A DNA stretch of 61,887 nt from Prochlorococcus sp. AG-347-J14 (GTDB taxonomy: Bacteria > Cyanobacteriota > Cyanobacteriia > PCC-6307 > Cyanobiaceae): the NCBI GenBank assembly GCA_003281505.1, contig QCBU01000010.1, positions 1 through 61,887 on the forward strand. Reading direction: 5' to 3'. The stretch's first letter is position 1. Each line of letters starts with the position of its first letter. Shown here piece after piece: positions 53,787 through 61,644 of this stretch. A program made the translations under genes and the position numbers. The notes under the pieces are model-generated. The model had not been told where the DNA came from. It was given only the letters and a program-made list of their open reading frames with translations, and ran no database searches.

Positions 53787-53891
53787 ATGGTATTGCCTTC
53801 ACCCCAAATTGCGATTGGATTACTGTTTATAAGTATTGGAATAGTAGTAACTTTTGATATCAAGATTGATCTATTTAAAGGTAAAGAATAA
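53787..53891 (+). CDS. 34-residue single-helix membrane protein
   Basis: MVLPSPQIAIGLLFISIGIV then a short charged tail. The start M-x-x-P-x-P-Q-x-x-x-G-L-L matches the 37-residue frame at 5375-5488, so the two are likely relatives. No ribosome binding site is clear. Function unknown. Confidence 0.5.
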   Translation: MVLPSPQIAIGLLFISIGIVVTFDIKIDLFKGKE

Positions 53892-53954
53892 AGGAAAAAA
53901 GTTGGATATCTGGGAAAATATCTTTATTGACTTGATCAAATAATAATATTCTTA

Positions 53955-54557
53955 TTACATTAAGAATAAAAAACATCCTGCAATAAATCCACTTAAATGA
54001 CCTAATAAACTTACCCCTGGCATAAAGGAGAAAATCAAACCTATGAAGCTTATTGTTTTTGACATTTTTTGAACTTCATAATTGGACTTAAAACCAATTT
54101 CTTTACCTAAAAAATATTTCTTTCCATAAAAAGAAGATAATAGTATGAATCCAAATAAAGCATAAATTATTCCACTAAATCCTAAAGCGGAATAATTCGG
54201 ATAAATATTAAAATAAGATAAGGCCTTTTCGTAAACCCAGATAATAAAAAAATTTAAAAAAGAACAAATTAAAATAAATTTCAAATAAAAAAATCTGCTT
54301 TTAATTCCAAGTCTCATCAAAAAATATCTAGTGATGATAATTCCACCGAGATTACTTAATAAATGATTTAAATCTGCATGAGTTAGTATTGATGTGAAAA
54401 TTCTATAGGGTTGATCACTAATTAATCTTGGTACAAAGTAAAAATATTCTTTATCAATAACTCCAATTAAATTTGTAGAAATAAAAACTGAGATTAAAAT
54501 AAATCCAGTTAAAATATATTGGTAATCATATTTTGTTATTAAATTATTAAAAGGCAT
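53955..54557 (-). CDS. rhomboid-family intramembrane protease
   Basis: 200 residues with about six membrane helices. HLLSN at 65-69 gives the supporting His/Asn, GFSG at 126-129 the catalytic Ser128, and GHLSG at 186-190 the catalytic His187, so the Ser-His pair is intact. Cleaves membrane proteins within the helix; substrate unknown. ATG start near 54557. Confidence 0.9.
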   Translation of the reverse strand: MPFNNLITKYDYQYILTGFILISVFISTNLIGVIDKEYFYFVPRLISDQPYRIFTSILTHADLNHLLSNLGGIIITRYFLMRLGIKSRFFYLKFILICSFLNFFIIWVYEKALSYFNIYPNYSALGFSGIIYALFGFILLSSFYGKKYFLGKEIGFKSNYEVQKMSKTISFIGLIFSFMPGVSLLGHLSGFIAGCFLFLM

Positions 54558-54598
54558 TTTTTAGTTTTAAATCAAAAAATATCTTCTTAAAAAGAAGA

Positions 54599-54620
54599 AA
54601 AGACCCTGACAAGGGTCTTT
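54599..54620 (-). terminator. terminator of the CP12-tail-like gene
   Basis: AAAGACCCT pairs with AGGGTCTTT around GACA (54608-54611). On the minus strand the AAAGACCC...GGGTCTTT stem is followed by TTC and then TTCTTTTTAAG. It lies 26 bases past the stop at 54646. Confidence 0.7.
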
Positions 54621-54645
54621 ATTAATATCTTAATTCATATTTCCT

Positions 54646-54804
54646 TTAGTAAAGTTTACAGTGAGAACTTGTTGGGTGGTCTATGCATTCTTTTTCCCAA
54701 TAATCTTGTCTATGATCTTTAGGTAGTTGATAATTAAAATCATGCATTTTCCAAACATCTGAAGTTGCATTTCTGAGGGCAGTTAATGGAGTGGTGAGTC
54801 TCAT
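54646..54804 (-). CDS. small protein with CP12-like C-terminal motif
   Basis: 52 residues. The last 17, WEKECIDHPTSSHCKLY, follow the C-x3-P-x4-C-x-x-Y spacing of the CP12 tail that binds glyceraldehyde-3-phosphate dehydrogenase. CP12 also has an N-terminal cysteine pair, absent here, and this protein is shorter. It may be a CP12-like regulator or a family that reuses that motif. Strong hairpin terminator downstream. Confidence 0.6.
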   Translation of the reverse strand: MRLTTPLTALRNATSDVWKMHDFNYQLPKDHRQDYWEKECIDHPTSSHCKLY

Positions 54805-54983
54805 AAAACCTCCTATATCTCTACTCTTTAATTATCCCCCTATTCAATCGGAATTAATAGAGTATTAATACCCGAGTATTAGTGCCTTGTGGTTGTCGCG
54901 ATTATCTTTTCCCATTCAGTTAAGAGTAGAAATAATTCAGGTGTCCAAATCACACCATCGACTTTGTCGACAACGAGGGGCAT

Positions 54984-55064
54984 ATGACTCGAAGAGGACA
55001 AACAAATGCCATCTTATTTTTTTTAATTTTATTAGAACTTCTTGTTAAAGAATTAAACTTATAA
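54984..55064 (+). CDS. possible 26-residue single-helix peptide
   Basis: ATG at 54984 with GAGGGG (54975-54980) just before it, opening MTRRGQTNAILFFLILLELL and ending in a short charged tail. A basic start plus one helix resembles small membrane peptides, including type I toxins. An inverted repeat TCGAC-TTT-GTCGA lies upstream. Support is weak. Confidence 0.3.
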   Translation: MTRRGQTNAILFFLILLELLVKELNL

Positions 55065-55142
55065 AGTAAAACATACTCTTTCTTGTTTAAAGGATAATGA
55101 TTAAAATCTCTTTGGATTAGTTCAAAAAATATATATGTAAAT

Positions 55143-55280
55143 TTGAGCACTAAATGGGATGATAGATCTTGGCAGTAAGAATTATTAGAAAGTGGAAAAT
55201 CTAATGATAAATTTTCAAAAAATCATGATGACTTGGATTATAAGATTACGGAGAGGGTGTTAGTTGAGATGAATCCATGA
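55143..55280 (+). pseudogene. decayed copy of the small genes at 55402 and 55581
   Basis: Reading from TTG at 55143, the frame gives TKWDDRSWQ, a stop, then ELLESGKSNDKFSKN. The first half mirrors the start of 55402-55584 (TKWDDNSWQ) and the second mirrors 55581-55811 (WQKELIESERFNDKFSKN). It is therefore an inactivated relative interrupted by TAA at about 55176. The tRNA-like repeat at 55249-55259 lies inside it. Confidence 0.75.
55249..55259. repeat. 11-bp copy of the tRNA-Ser 3' end (candidate attachment site)
   Basis: CGGAGAGGGTG is identical to 57168-57178, the 3' end of tRNA-Ser(CGA) read on the plus strand, in the same orientation. Short copies of a tRNA 3' end at the far side of an inserted block are the usual trace of tyrosine-recombinase integration. 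Eleven bases is short, so chance is possible. It lies at the left of the cassette described below. Confidence 0.5.
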
Positions 55281-55325
55281 GACACTCTCAGACACATACT
55301 GGCACTAGCATTTTTGTAAATCATT

Positions 55326-55357
55326 AAAATTCCCCCAACACTTCCCCCAACACTTTT
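55326..55357. repeat. 32-bp direct repeat, left copy
   Basis: A perfect 32-bp match to 56984-57015, made of two CCCCCAACACTT units in tandem within AT-rich sequence. The pair brackets the three genes at 55402-56920. Repeats of this kind can be recombinase-arm sites or a duplication made at insertion. Confidence 0.85.
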
Positions 55358-55401
55358 TTGTCATTGACAAGATATCTAAAATTAGGAGAAAGAGTAACGG
55401 T

Positions 55402-55584
55402 ATGACTAAGTGGGATGATAATTCTTGGCAGAATGAATTCTTGAACATGAAATCTCATTCTCCTTCAGATGCAAAACTCTTAATGGGAGGTGTAAAAGGT
55501 TTGAAAGATGCTTGGCGATTAGGTGTTCTGCATGTTGAATACGAAAGACTTAAGAAAAAACAGGAAGAACAGCAACAGCAATGA
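55402..55584 (+). CDS. small cassette protein, first gene
   Basis: 60 residues: MTKWDDNSWQNEFLNMK, then a helical part (MGGVKGLKDAWRLGVLHVEY) and a glutamine-rich end. The W-x-x-E start and the G-x-K-x-x-x-x-x-x-x-L-G core recur in the next gene and in the decayed copy upstream. Ends in an ATGA overlap with the following gene. No named family recognised; it presumably works with the nuclease-domain gene two genes on. Confidence 0.65.
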   Translation: MTKWDDNSWQNEFLNMKSHSPSDAKLLMGGVKGLKDAWRLGVLHVEYERLKKKQEEQQQQ

Positions 55585-55811
55585 AAGAAAAAATAAACTG
55601 GCAAAAAGAACTTATTGAAAGTGAAAGATTTAACGATAAATTTTCCAAGAATCTATTAGAGCATGGTGCAAAGAATTTTATGGAAGGTATCTATCTTGGA
55701 TATATGTATTCCAGATGGAGAAAGATTAGATGTTTAGACAAGGATGATCCAGTAGAAAATAAAGGGCAAATGCAATCTTCATTTAAAGAGTTTGAGAAGA
55801 AAATCAAATAA
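55581..55811 (+). CDS. small cassette protein, second gene
   Basis: 76 residues, related to the preceding protein: NWQKELIESERFNDKFSK, then AKNFMEGIYLGYMYSRW, then a charged tail. Likely helical, soluble. Starts inside the previous stop. The pair looks like a duplication with divergence; the third, decayed copy is at 55143-55280. No named family recognised. Confidence 0.65.
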   Translation: MKEKINWQKELIESERFNDKFSKNLLEHGAKNFMEGIYLGYMYSRWRKIRCLDKDDPVENKGQMQSSFKEFEKKIK

Positions 55812-55840
55812 AAACTTGAGAAGTTCGAAACATAAAAAAG

Positions 55841-56920
55841 TTGGAGAATAATTATTTTGGCAAAATATTATTAAATAAACAAAGGGAAAAGTTGGCAACA
55901 ATTAAACAAATTGGGAACTTATTAGATAAATCATTCTCAAAGTGGGACTATAACAAAGCAATTAAACTTAGCGAAAACGAGTCTCAGACTAGAGATTATT
56001 TAATTGAACCATTTTTTAACCTGCTTGGTTACAACAAAATGGAACACTATTCGCATGAATTCAGTCTGAAATTTGATAAAGGAAGTGTAAAAAAAGTTGA
56101 TATGGTTATATCCTTAAATCGAAGAACACCAATAATGTTGATTGAATGTAAAAGATCAACCTCAAATTTAACAGATAGGAATAGACAACAATTAGCAGAG
56201 TATTTTCATAATCATAAAGAGTCGAAAGTAGGAATTTTAACTAACGGAATTGTCTATGAGTTTTATTCAGTAATGTGGAATGAACCGAAGAAACTTAGTA
56301 ATTATCCTTTTATGATTTTTGACTTAAGAGATTTCACAAGAGCGGATCTTGAAGATATTGCAAATTTCCATATACAGGTTTTTAATCCTACAGAAATTCT
56401 CAAAATATCTGAGGAAAAATATTTTTTAGATGATTTTAATAATGCATTAACTCAGACACTCTATCCAGTGGGAGATGATTTGATAAAACTTGTCTTTCAA
56501 AAGATGAATGGAAAGAGAATTACTGAAAAAATCTCTAACAAAATATCTAACCTGATAAATTCTGTTTCATTACAAAACTCAATAGAAAAGATCAAGGTTC
56601 TTGAGGGTGAAAAATCATCAACTGGAATCTATACAACTGCTGAAGAATTAAAAGCATTTCAAATCATAAAAACAATGTTGGTTATGAATCCCAATATTAA
56701 GAATCATGATGAGCGTATTGGATTCAAAGACTATAAAAGTCAATTTAAAATTGTTTTAGATAATATGCCTTCCAAAGAGATTTGTAATCTGATATTGACG
56801 AATACAACTAAAAGATTAGTGATCGATAAAGTTAATTATGAATTACTTTCAGTCTCCACTTTAGAATTGAGTAAATATAGGAAAAAATTAGTTGATTCTG
56901 CTCTGGAAATTATTTCCTAA
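55841..56920 (+). CDS. HsdR_N-type nuclease-domain protein
   Basis: 359 residues from a TTG at 55841. Residues 50-110 carry the type I restriction HsdR N-terminal pattern: LIEPFFNLLGYN, VDMVI (Asp87) and MLIECKRS (Glu102-x-Lys104), a PD-(D/E)xK nuclease signature. No helicase motor follows, only a helical C-terminal part of unknown type. Stand-alone HsdR_N proteins occur in phages and defence loci, so this may degrade or regulate DNA in an anti-phage or phage-derived system. It follows the two small genes and is bracketed with them by 32-bp repeats. Confidence 0.8.
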   Translation: MENNYFGKILLNKQREKLATIKQIGNLLDKSFSKWDYNKAIKLSENESQTRDYLIEPFFNLLGYNKMEHYSHEFSLKFDKGSVKKVDMVISLNRRTPIMLIECKRSTSNLTDRNRQQLAEYFHNHKESKVGILTNGIVYEFYSVMWNEPKKLSNYPFMIFDLRDFTRADLEDIANFHIQVFNPTEILKISEEKYFLDDFNNALTQTLYPVGDDLIKLVFQKMNGKRITEKISNKISNLINSVSLQNSIEKIKVLEGEKSSTGIYTTAEELKAFQIIKTMLVMNPNIKNHDERIGFKDYKSQFKIVLDNMPSKEICNLILTNTTKRLVIDKVNYELLSVSTLELSKYRKKLVDSALEIIS

Positions 56921-56983
56921 AATATTTTTAATATCAATCAAAAAATTCATTTTAAAAGTCGAACCCATTCCCCCAACACTTTC

Positions 56984-57015
56984 AAAATTCCCCCAACACT
57001 TCCCCCAACACTTTT
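56984..57015. repeat. 32-bp direct repeat, right copy
   Basis: Identical to 55326-55357, in the same orientation. A further CCCCCAACACTT unit lies just upstream (about 56970-56981), so the right side has three units. The repeat is about 153 bases from the tRNA-Ser gene. Confidence 0.85.
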
Positions 57016-57167
57016 AGATATTAAAGGGTTTATCATCTCTGAATTAACCTGACATTATCCGACACTGTTTTTAATAAGAAAATACAATAATTATTGCCAT
57101 AGCGGGAATTTACAAAATTTTTGACTTTAACAGAATGCCTCTGACACTGTCAGACACTAAAAAAATC

Positions 57168-57252
57168 CGGAGAGGGTGGGATTCGAACCCACGAATAGTT
57201 TCCTATTAAACGATTTCGAATCGTTCGCTTTCGACCACTCAGCCACCTCTCC
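57168..57252 (-). tRNA. serT: tRNA-Ser(CGA)
   Basis: 85-nt minus-strand cloverleaf: acceptor GGAGAGG / CCTCTCC, D-arm GCTGAGTGGTCGAAAGC, anticodon loop TTCGAAA giving CGA (reads UCG codons), a long variable arm (TAATAGGAAACTATTC) as expected of serine tRNAs, and T-arm GTGGG-TTCGAAT-CCCAC. No CCA is encoded. Its 3' end lies at the cassette side, which is where integration would occur. Confidence 0.97.
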
Positions 57253-57313
57253 GCCTGTTTATAAGTATGCACATAAAAAAGATAAAATTATTAACTATAT
57301 ACTTATCTTAATT

Positions 57314-58336
57314 TTAATTCCACCCTGCATCTATCATAAATTTAATAGCTAAAGAATTTTTTTCACCAAGGTCCTCTACAGTGACACTATCAGGTATAAA
57401 CTCTCCAAAGTTTTTTACTATTTCATTCTGATTAACTTGCTTCAAAGGATGTTCAAAAGTTGGAGCAGCTAAACCTTTACTTCCCTCTGGAGATGCTAAG
57501 AATTCAAGCAACTTAATAGCTTCATTTTTATTAGTTGCATATTTTGCGACACCTCCAGCACTAATATTTACGTGTGCAGGATTGGGAGTAAGAACCTCTG
57601 TTTTTTTAGCATACAAAGCATCTCTTCTTCCATTAACACCAGCTAACATTCTCGCGACGTAGTAATGATTAACGATTCCTACTCCACATTTTTTCTTAGA
57701 AACTGCTCTAATTATTGAAATATCACCTGGGAAGAATGGTTGGGAAACGTTTGAAATCATTCCTCTTAACCAAGCTTTAGTTTCTGATTCACCTTTATTA
57801 ATTATTTGGTTGGCAACTAAAGATTGATTATATGGACTTTTTCTGTTTCTTAAACATACTTTCCCTTTTAAAGAAGGATCAGCCAAATCAGTGTAATCAT
57901 TAATCTTGCTAACATCTACCACTTTTGGATTTGCGACCATTACTCTTACTCTTCTTGTTAATGCGTACCATTCCTTATTTGGATCTTTCATTCCAACTGG
58001 TACATCATTTTCTAAATTAGAAGATACTATTGGTTGAAGTAAGCCTGCTTTTGCTGCGTTTGTGATTCTAGCGGCATCTACTAGCAATATTAAATCAGCT
58101 TGAGAATTCATTCCTTCTCGTTTTAATCTTTCAATTAAAGATATTCCTGCTGCTTCTATAAGCCTAACTTTAATGCCAGTTTCTTGTGCAAATTTTTTAA
58201 AGACACTTCTATCTGTGTTGTAATGTCTACCCGAATAAACTCTGACTTCTTTTTCTGTTGAATTAACTGGAATGTTTACATTCATTAAAAATGTACATGT
58301 TAGTGCTGTGTAAAATAGTTTATTGAGTTTTTGCAC
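57314..58336 (-). CDS. futA: iron(III) ABC transporter substrate-binding protein, FutA-like
   Basis: 340 residues. Signal peptide (FYTALTCTFLMNVNIPVNS), then RVYSGRHYNTDRS, the opening of FutA/IdiA/FbpA-type periplasmic ferric iron binding proteins, plus the KSPYNQSLVANQ and GIVNHYYVARM blocks that supply tyrosine ligands. Delivers Fe(III) to the inner-membrane FutB/FutC permease. Divergent from the PKHD dioxygenase gene, so the two may share iron control; no clear Fur box was seen. Confidence 0.92.
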   Translation of the reverse strand: MQKLNKLFYTALTCTFLMNVNIPVNSTEKEVRVYSGRHYNTDRSVFKKFAQETGIKVRLIEAAGISLIERLKREGMNSQADLILLVDAARITNAAKAGLLQPIVSSNLENDVPVGMKDPNKEWYALTRRVRVMVANPKVVDVSKINDYTDLADPSLKGKVCLRNRKSPYNQSLVANQIINKGESETKAWLRGMISNVSQPFFPGDISIIRAVSKKKCGVGIVNHYYVARMLAGVNGRRDALYAKKTEVLTPNPAHVNISAGGVAKYATNKNEAIKLLEFLASPEGSKGLAAPTFEHPLKQVNQNEIVKNFGEFIPDSVTVEDLGEKNSLAIKFMIDAGWN

Positions 58337-58438
58337 TTTTTCATATTAGTATCTATGGTTACTTTATCTCTAACTAACTAACGGGGATCATAAAAGGCAT
58401 TTTCTATACACCACTTTGTATCAATTTTAATATAAGCA

Positions 58439-59104
58439 ATGAATTATTTAACTCATCAATTACTAAATCCTCAAGAAATAAAACTTTTAAAGAAAAATCT
58501 TACTCTACAAGATTTATCGTGGGATAATGGTAAAAAAACTGCTGGAACTCAAGCGGCTAAAGTTAAGGATAACCTGCAACTTGATAGAAGTTCTAATATT
58601 TCAAAAAAATATGCTGGATTGATTGAAAAGAAAATACTCAATGATGTTCTAATAAAAAGTTTTGCACTCCCTAAAAGAATTCATGGAACGATGTTTACTA
58701 AATCATTGCAGGGAATGAAATATGGAAGACATATTGATAATGCCTTTATGTCTAGTGGGAGGGCAGATTTATCATTCACAATTTTTCTTAATGAAAAAGA
58801 TAAATATGCAGGAGGTGAATTATTAATTGAAAGCCTTAATTCAGAAGATAAATTCAAGCTAGATTCAGGAGGTATTATCATATATCCCAGTACATATTTA
58901 CATTCTGTTCTGGAAGTTTTTAGTGGTGAAAGATTAGTTGTTATTGGTTGGATAGAAAGTTATGTAAAAAGTATCGAGGAAAGAGAATATTTATTTGACC
59001 TAGATGCTGGAGCGAGAAGTTTACTTGCTAAGTATGGCAGATCTGATGAACTAGACCTTATCTTTAAATCTTATTCAAACTTGCTACGTACATTAGGAGA
59101 ATAA
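58439..59104 (+). CDS. PKHD-type Fe(II)/2-oxoglutarate dioxygenase (PiuC-like)
   Basis: 221 residues. GRHID gives His98 and Asp100, and STYLHSV gives the second metal His (about 155), with GERLVVIGW supplying the oxoglutarate-binding arginine. PiuC-type genes are commonly next to iron uptake loci, as here opposite futA. Substrate unknown; probably an iron-limitation response enzyme. Confidence 0.9.
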   Translation: MNYLTHQLLNPQEIKLLKKNLTLQDLSWDNGKKTAGTQAAKVKDNLQLDRSSNISKKYAGLIEKKILNDVLIKSFALPKRIHGTMFTKSLQGMKYGRHIDNAFMSSGRADLSFTIFLNEKDKYAGGELLIESLNSEDKFKLDSGGIIIYPSTYLHSVLEVFSGERLVVIGWIESYVKSIEEREYLFDLDAGARSLLAKYGRSDELDLIFKSYSNLLRTLGE

Positions 59105-59175
59105 TTAAGAATCATTTTATACACTACATAGAATGTAAACATAAATCTTATTAAAATAGAAAAAAATTGATTTAA

Positions 59176-59415
59176 ATGAAAAAAAGGAGCTCTATAGCTA
59201 TTTTCATAGCTGCAACAAGTGCACTAGCAATTACCGCATCTGAAACAAATACTTTGAATGCCGGAGAAAATGATTTAGGAGGACTAAAGGAATGGAATAC
59301 TGATATGCCTTTAGAGGCTGATTTTGTATTAGATAAAGATGCTCAAAAAATTGCTGATGAAGCAGCTAAATCAAGTATGTGTATACCTATTGGTGAAGGT
59401 GAAAACTGCTGGTAA
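59176..59415 (+). CDS. exported hypothetical protein
   Basis: 79 residues. N-terminal signal (MKKRSSIAIFIAATSALAI), then a short mature part ending AAKSSMCIPIGEGENCW, with two cysteines close enough for a disulfide. Co-located with the dioxygenase gene (71 bases apart) and followed by a strong terminator. Function unknown. Confidence 0.65.
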   Translation: MKKRSSIAIFIAATSALAITASETNTLNAGENDLGGLKEWNTDMPLEADFVLDKDAQKIADEAAKSSMCIPIGEGENCW

Positions 59416-59459
59416 ACTCGATTAATAATATCCAAAACTAAATTAAAAATTAATAAAAA

Positions 59460-59483
59460 AAAACGCCAGATTAATGGCGTTTT
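59460..59483. terminator. bidirectional terminator
   Basis: AAAACGCCA pairs with TGGCGTTTT around six bases. A runs on one side and T runs on the other suit both the plus-strand gene ending at 59415 and the porin gene whose stop is at 59502. Confidence 0.85.
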
Positions 59484-59501
59484 TAGTATCAAAATCTATT
59501 T

Positions 59502-60791
59502 CTAGAATTTGAATGTAGTTTCTAAAACTGCACCAGTTAAATCTGAACTAGCTGTTCCGTTTCTGTCAGAACCACCAAATATGGCTGGAGTAACATTAAC
59601 TGAATCATTCACTTGGAATGAATAATAAGCTTCCCATGCAAAAGGATCAGTTGTTTCTGATTCGTTCTTTTGTGGTTGACCGACAGCTAATCCAATTCTG
59701 TCATCAGCTTGGAAAATATCTTGCCAGTTTAAACCTACAAAATACATATTTGTATTGCTGTTTGAAGATGCATCTATTTCAGATGTATCAAAACCAACAG
59801 AAATAGAAGGAGTAGCAGTTCCTGTTTCTGCAGGTCTCCACCATCCTCTTAAACCAATATTGGTACTACTACCATCTCCACCTCTGGCTTTACCAGTTGA
59901 AGTAGTGAAGTAACTATCGGTCCAACCATTATACTTTTGGTTAACAATTGCTGAAACTGAGTACTGTGGCTTTGTATAACCAACTTGAGTAGCCCAACTT
60001 GTTTTACCTTCGTTAGTTAATAAACCTGTGCTATTACCTTTTTGAGTAGTGAAATTTGTGCTGATCGCCAATCCATTATCGCCGGTCCATGTCAAACCTG
60101 CACCAGGACTAGTACTTGCACCATAAGCTGAAGCATTACCACCAAGAGTAAACTGTTTTAAAACAGGTTTGTAGATTGATGGAGTTGTACCATGCATGTA
60201 GTAGTTTTCAATCTTAGGTCCAGCAGTAAATGTAAAGCTATCGCCTAAAGGCATTGAATACCACAGCTTATCAACCTTCAAGCCATCTCCATTTTGGTTG
60301 GCAGATGATAAATATGTACCATATGCGGTTTCGTTAAATGGTAGAGTTTTTCCTCCAGCGGAATCTTTAGGGCCGTTTCCAGTTTTAATCCTTACGTATA
60401 AATTATCATCGCCAGTAAAACTGGAATTCAAGTTCATTACGTACATATACTGGAAAACAGTATTTTCATTAAGAGCTGTGATGCTATCATCAGCATCAAG
60501 AGCACCTACAGTAAAGACTGCTTTACCATCCATTGTTGTAGTGTCAGAAAATCCGCCGGCTTCAAAGTTATTCTGCCTAGCTTCTAATCCATCTACACGA
60601 CTATTTACTTTTGCAAGATCATCTTTGACGTCATCAATAAAAGACTTGCTATCTAATCTTGAAGATGTTTTTTCACTACGTACGTAGCTATTCATCTCCT
60701 CAAGATTTACAATTTCGGAAGCTTGAGAAGCCACTGGAGCAGTTAAGCTCAAAGCGGTTCCAGCCACTAACATTTTTTGGAAGAGTTTCAT
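59502..60791 (-). CDS. cyanobacterial outer-membrane porin (Som-like)
   Basis: 429 residues. Signal peptide ending ASQASE, an SLH-like fragment (EEMNSYVRSE), a coiled coil (about residues 50-75), then an aromatic beta-barrel with the terminal strand LTGAVLETTFKF ending in phenylalanine. This layout is of the large cyanobacterial porins that carry nutrients or iron. The leader holds a hairpin (60811-60826) and a GAGGT ribosome binding site. Confidence 0.87.
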   Translation of the reverse strand: MKLFQKMLVAGTALSLTAPVASQASEIVNLEEMNSYVRSEKTSSRLDSKSFIDDVKDDLAKVNSRVDGLEARQNNFEAGGFSDTTTMDGKAVFTVGALDADDSITALNENTVFQYMYVMNLNSSFTGDDNLYVRIKTGNGPKDSAGGKTLPFNETAYGTYLSSANQNGDGLKVDKLWYSMPLGDSFTFTAGPKIENYYMHGTTPSIYKPVLKQFTLGGNASAYGASTSPGAGLTWTGDNGLAISTNFTTQKGNSTGLLTNEGKTSWATQVGYTKPQYSVSAIVNQKYNGWTDSYFTTSTGKARGGDGSSTNIGLRGWWRPAETGTATPSISVGFDTSEIDASSNSNTNMYFVGLNWQDIFQADDRIGLAVGQPQKNESETTDPFAWEAYYSFQVNDSVNVTPAIFGGSDRNGTASSDLTGAVLETTFKF

Positions 60792-60810
60792 TTTACCTCA
60801 CACGGAAAAA

Positions 60811-60826
60811 CCCATAGAAATGGGTA
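60811..60826 (-). promoter_or_regulatory. leader hairpin ahead of the porin gene
   Basis: On the minus strand, ACCCAT pairs with ATGGGT around TTCT and is followed by TTTTT, i.e. terminator-like, 20 bases before the ATG at 60791. A TATAGT box (about 60828-60833) would start the transcript just ahead of the hairpin. It could attenuate transcription or protect the 5' end of the message. Confidence 0.55.
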
Positions 60827-60932
60827 ACTATACTGTATCGGCTGTAACAAAAAAAGAAAGAAATATTAGTTTCATTATGATGTAACTTTTGATACTATCA
60901 ATTCTTTTTCTTGTCTAAATATATTGAATGTA

Positions 60933-61571
60933 CTAATTCTTTATCAATGGAAAGTTCAAGGATTCTCTTTCCTCTACCCATGATGATGCAACTTCTCTTG
61001 CTAATTTTCGAATCTTTTCAATATACTGTGCACGATCTGTCACTGAAATTACTCCTCTGGCATCGAGAAGATTAAATGTATGGCTACATTTCAGAACAAA
61101 ATCAAGCGCAGGATAAGTTAATTTCTTTTCTATTAAAGAAATTGCCTCGGCTTGATATATGTCAAATAATTTTCTGAGATTGTCAGCACTAGATTCATTA
61201 AAATTATAAGAGCATTGATTTTTTTCAAATTGAAGCCAAATATCGCTATATTTCAAATCTTTGTTCCAATTTAAATCCCAGATACTCTCCTTATCCTGCA
61301 AAAACATTGCAATCCTCTCTAGCCCATAAGTAATTTCAATTGGGATTGGATTACAATCAATACCCCCGCATTGTTGAAAATAAGTAAATTGAGTAACTTC
61401 CATGCCGTCCAACCAAACTTCCCAACCTACTCCCCAGGCTCCAAGTGTTGGAGACTCCCAATTATCTTCCACAAATCTTATGTCATGATTTCTAGGATTA
61501 ATTCCTAGAGATTCTAAAGATGTCAAATATCTTTCTTGGATTCCTTCGGGCGAAGGTTTAATAATTTTCAT
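60933..61571 (-). CDS. glyQ: glycyl-tRNA synthetase alpha subunit, N-terminally truncated
   Basis: 212 residues; intact GlyQ is about 290-300. What remains is standard ([88 protein letters not shown]). The missing part is the N-terminal block with class II motif 1 and the QHY-FQYQV region. Upstream sequence does not encode it on any frame I examined. See the junction finding. Confidence 0.9.
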   Translation of the reverse strand: MKIIKPSPEGIQERYLTSLESLGINPRNHDIRFVEDNWESPTLGAWGVGWEVWLDGMEVTQFTYFQQCGGIDCNPIPIEITYGLERIAMFLQDKESIWDLNWNKDLKYSDIWLQFEKNQCSYNFNESSADNLRKLFDIYQAEAISLIEKKLTYPALDFVLKCSHTFNLLDARGVISVTDRAQYIEKIRKLAREVASSWVEERESLNFPLIKN

Positions 61572-61644
61572 AAACCTAAAAAATTCAAGTAAAAGTTATA
61601 AATTTTTATGGATTTTTACTACCTTAACTTTGTTTGGTATTTCA

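Noticed and set aside
54950..55150. Minus-strand frame starting with GTG
   Set aside because: It is antisense to the decayed cassette copy and the small plus-strand peptide; no ribosome binding site and no regular pattern.
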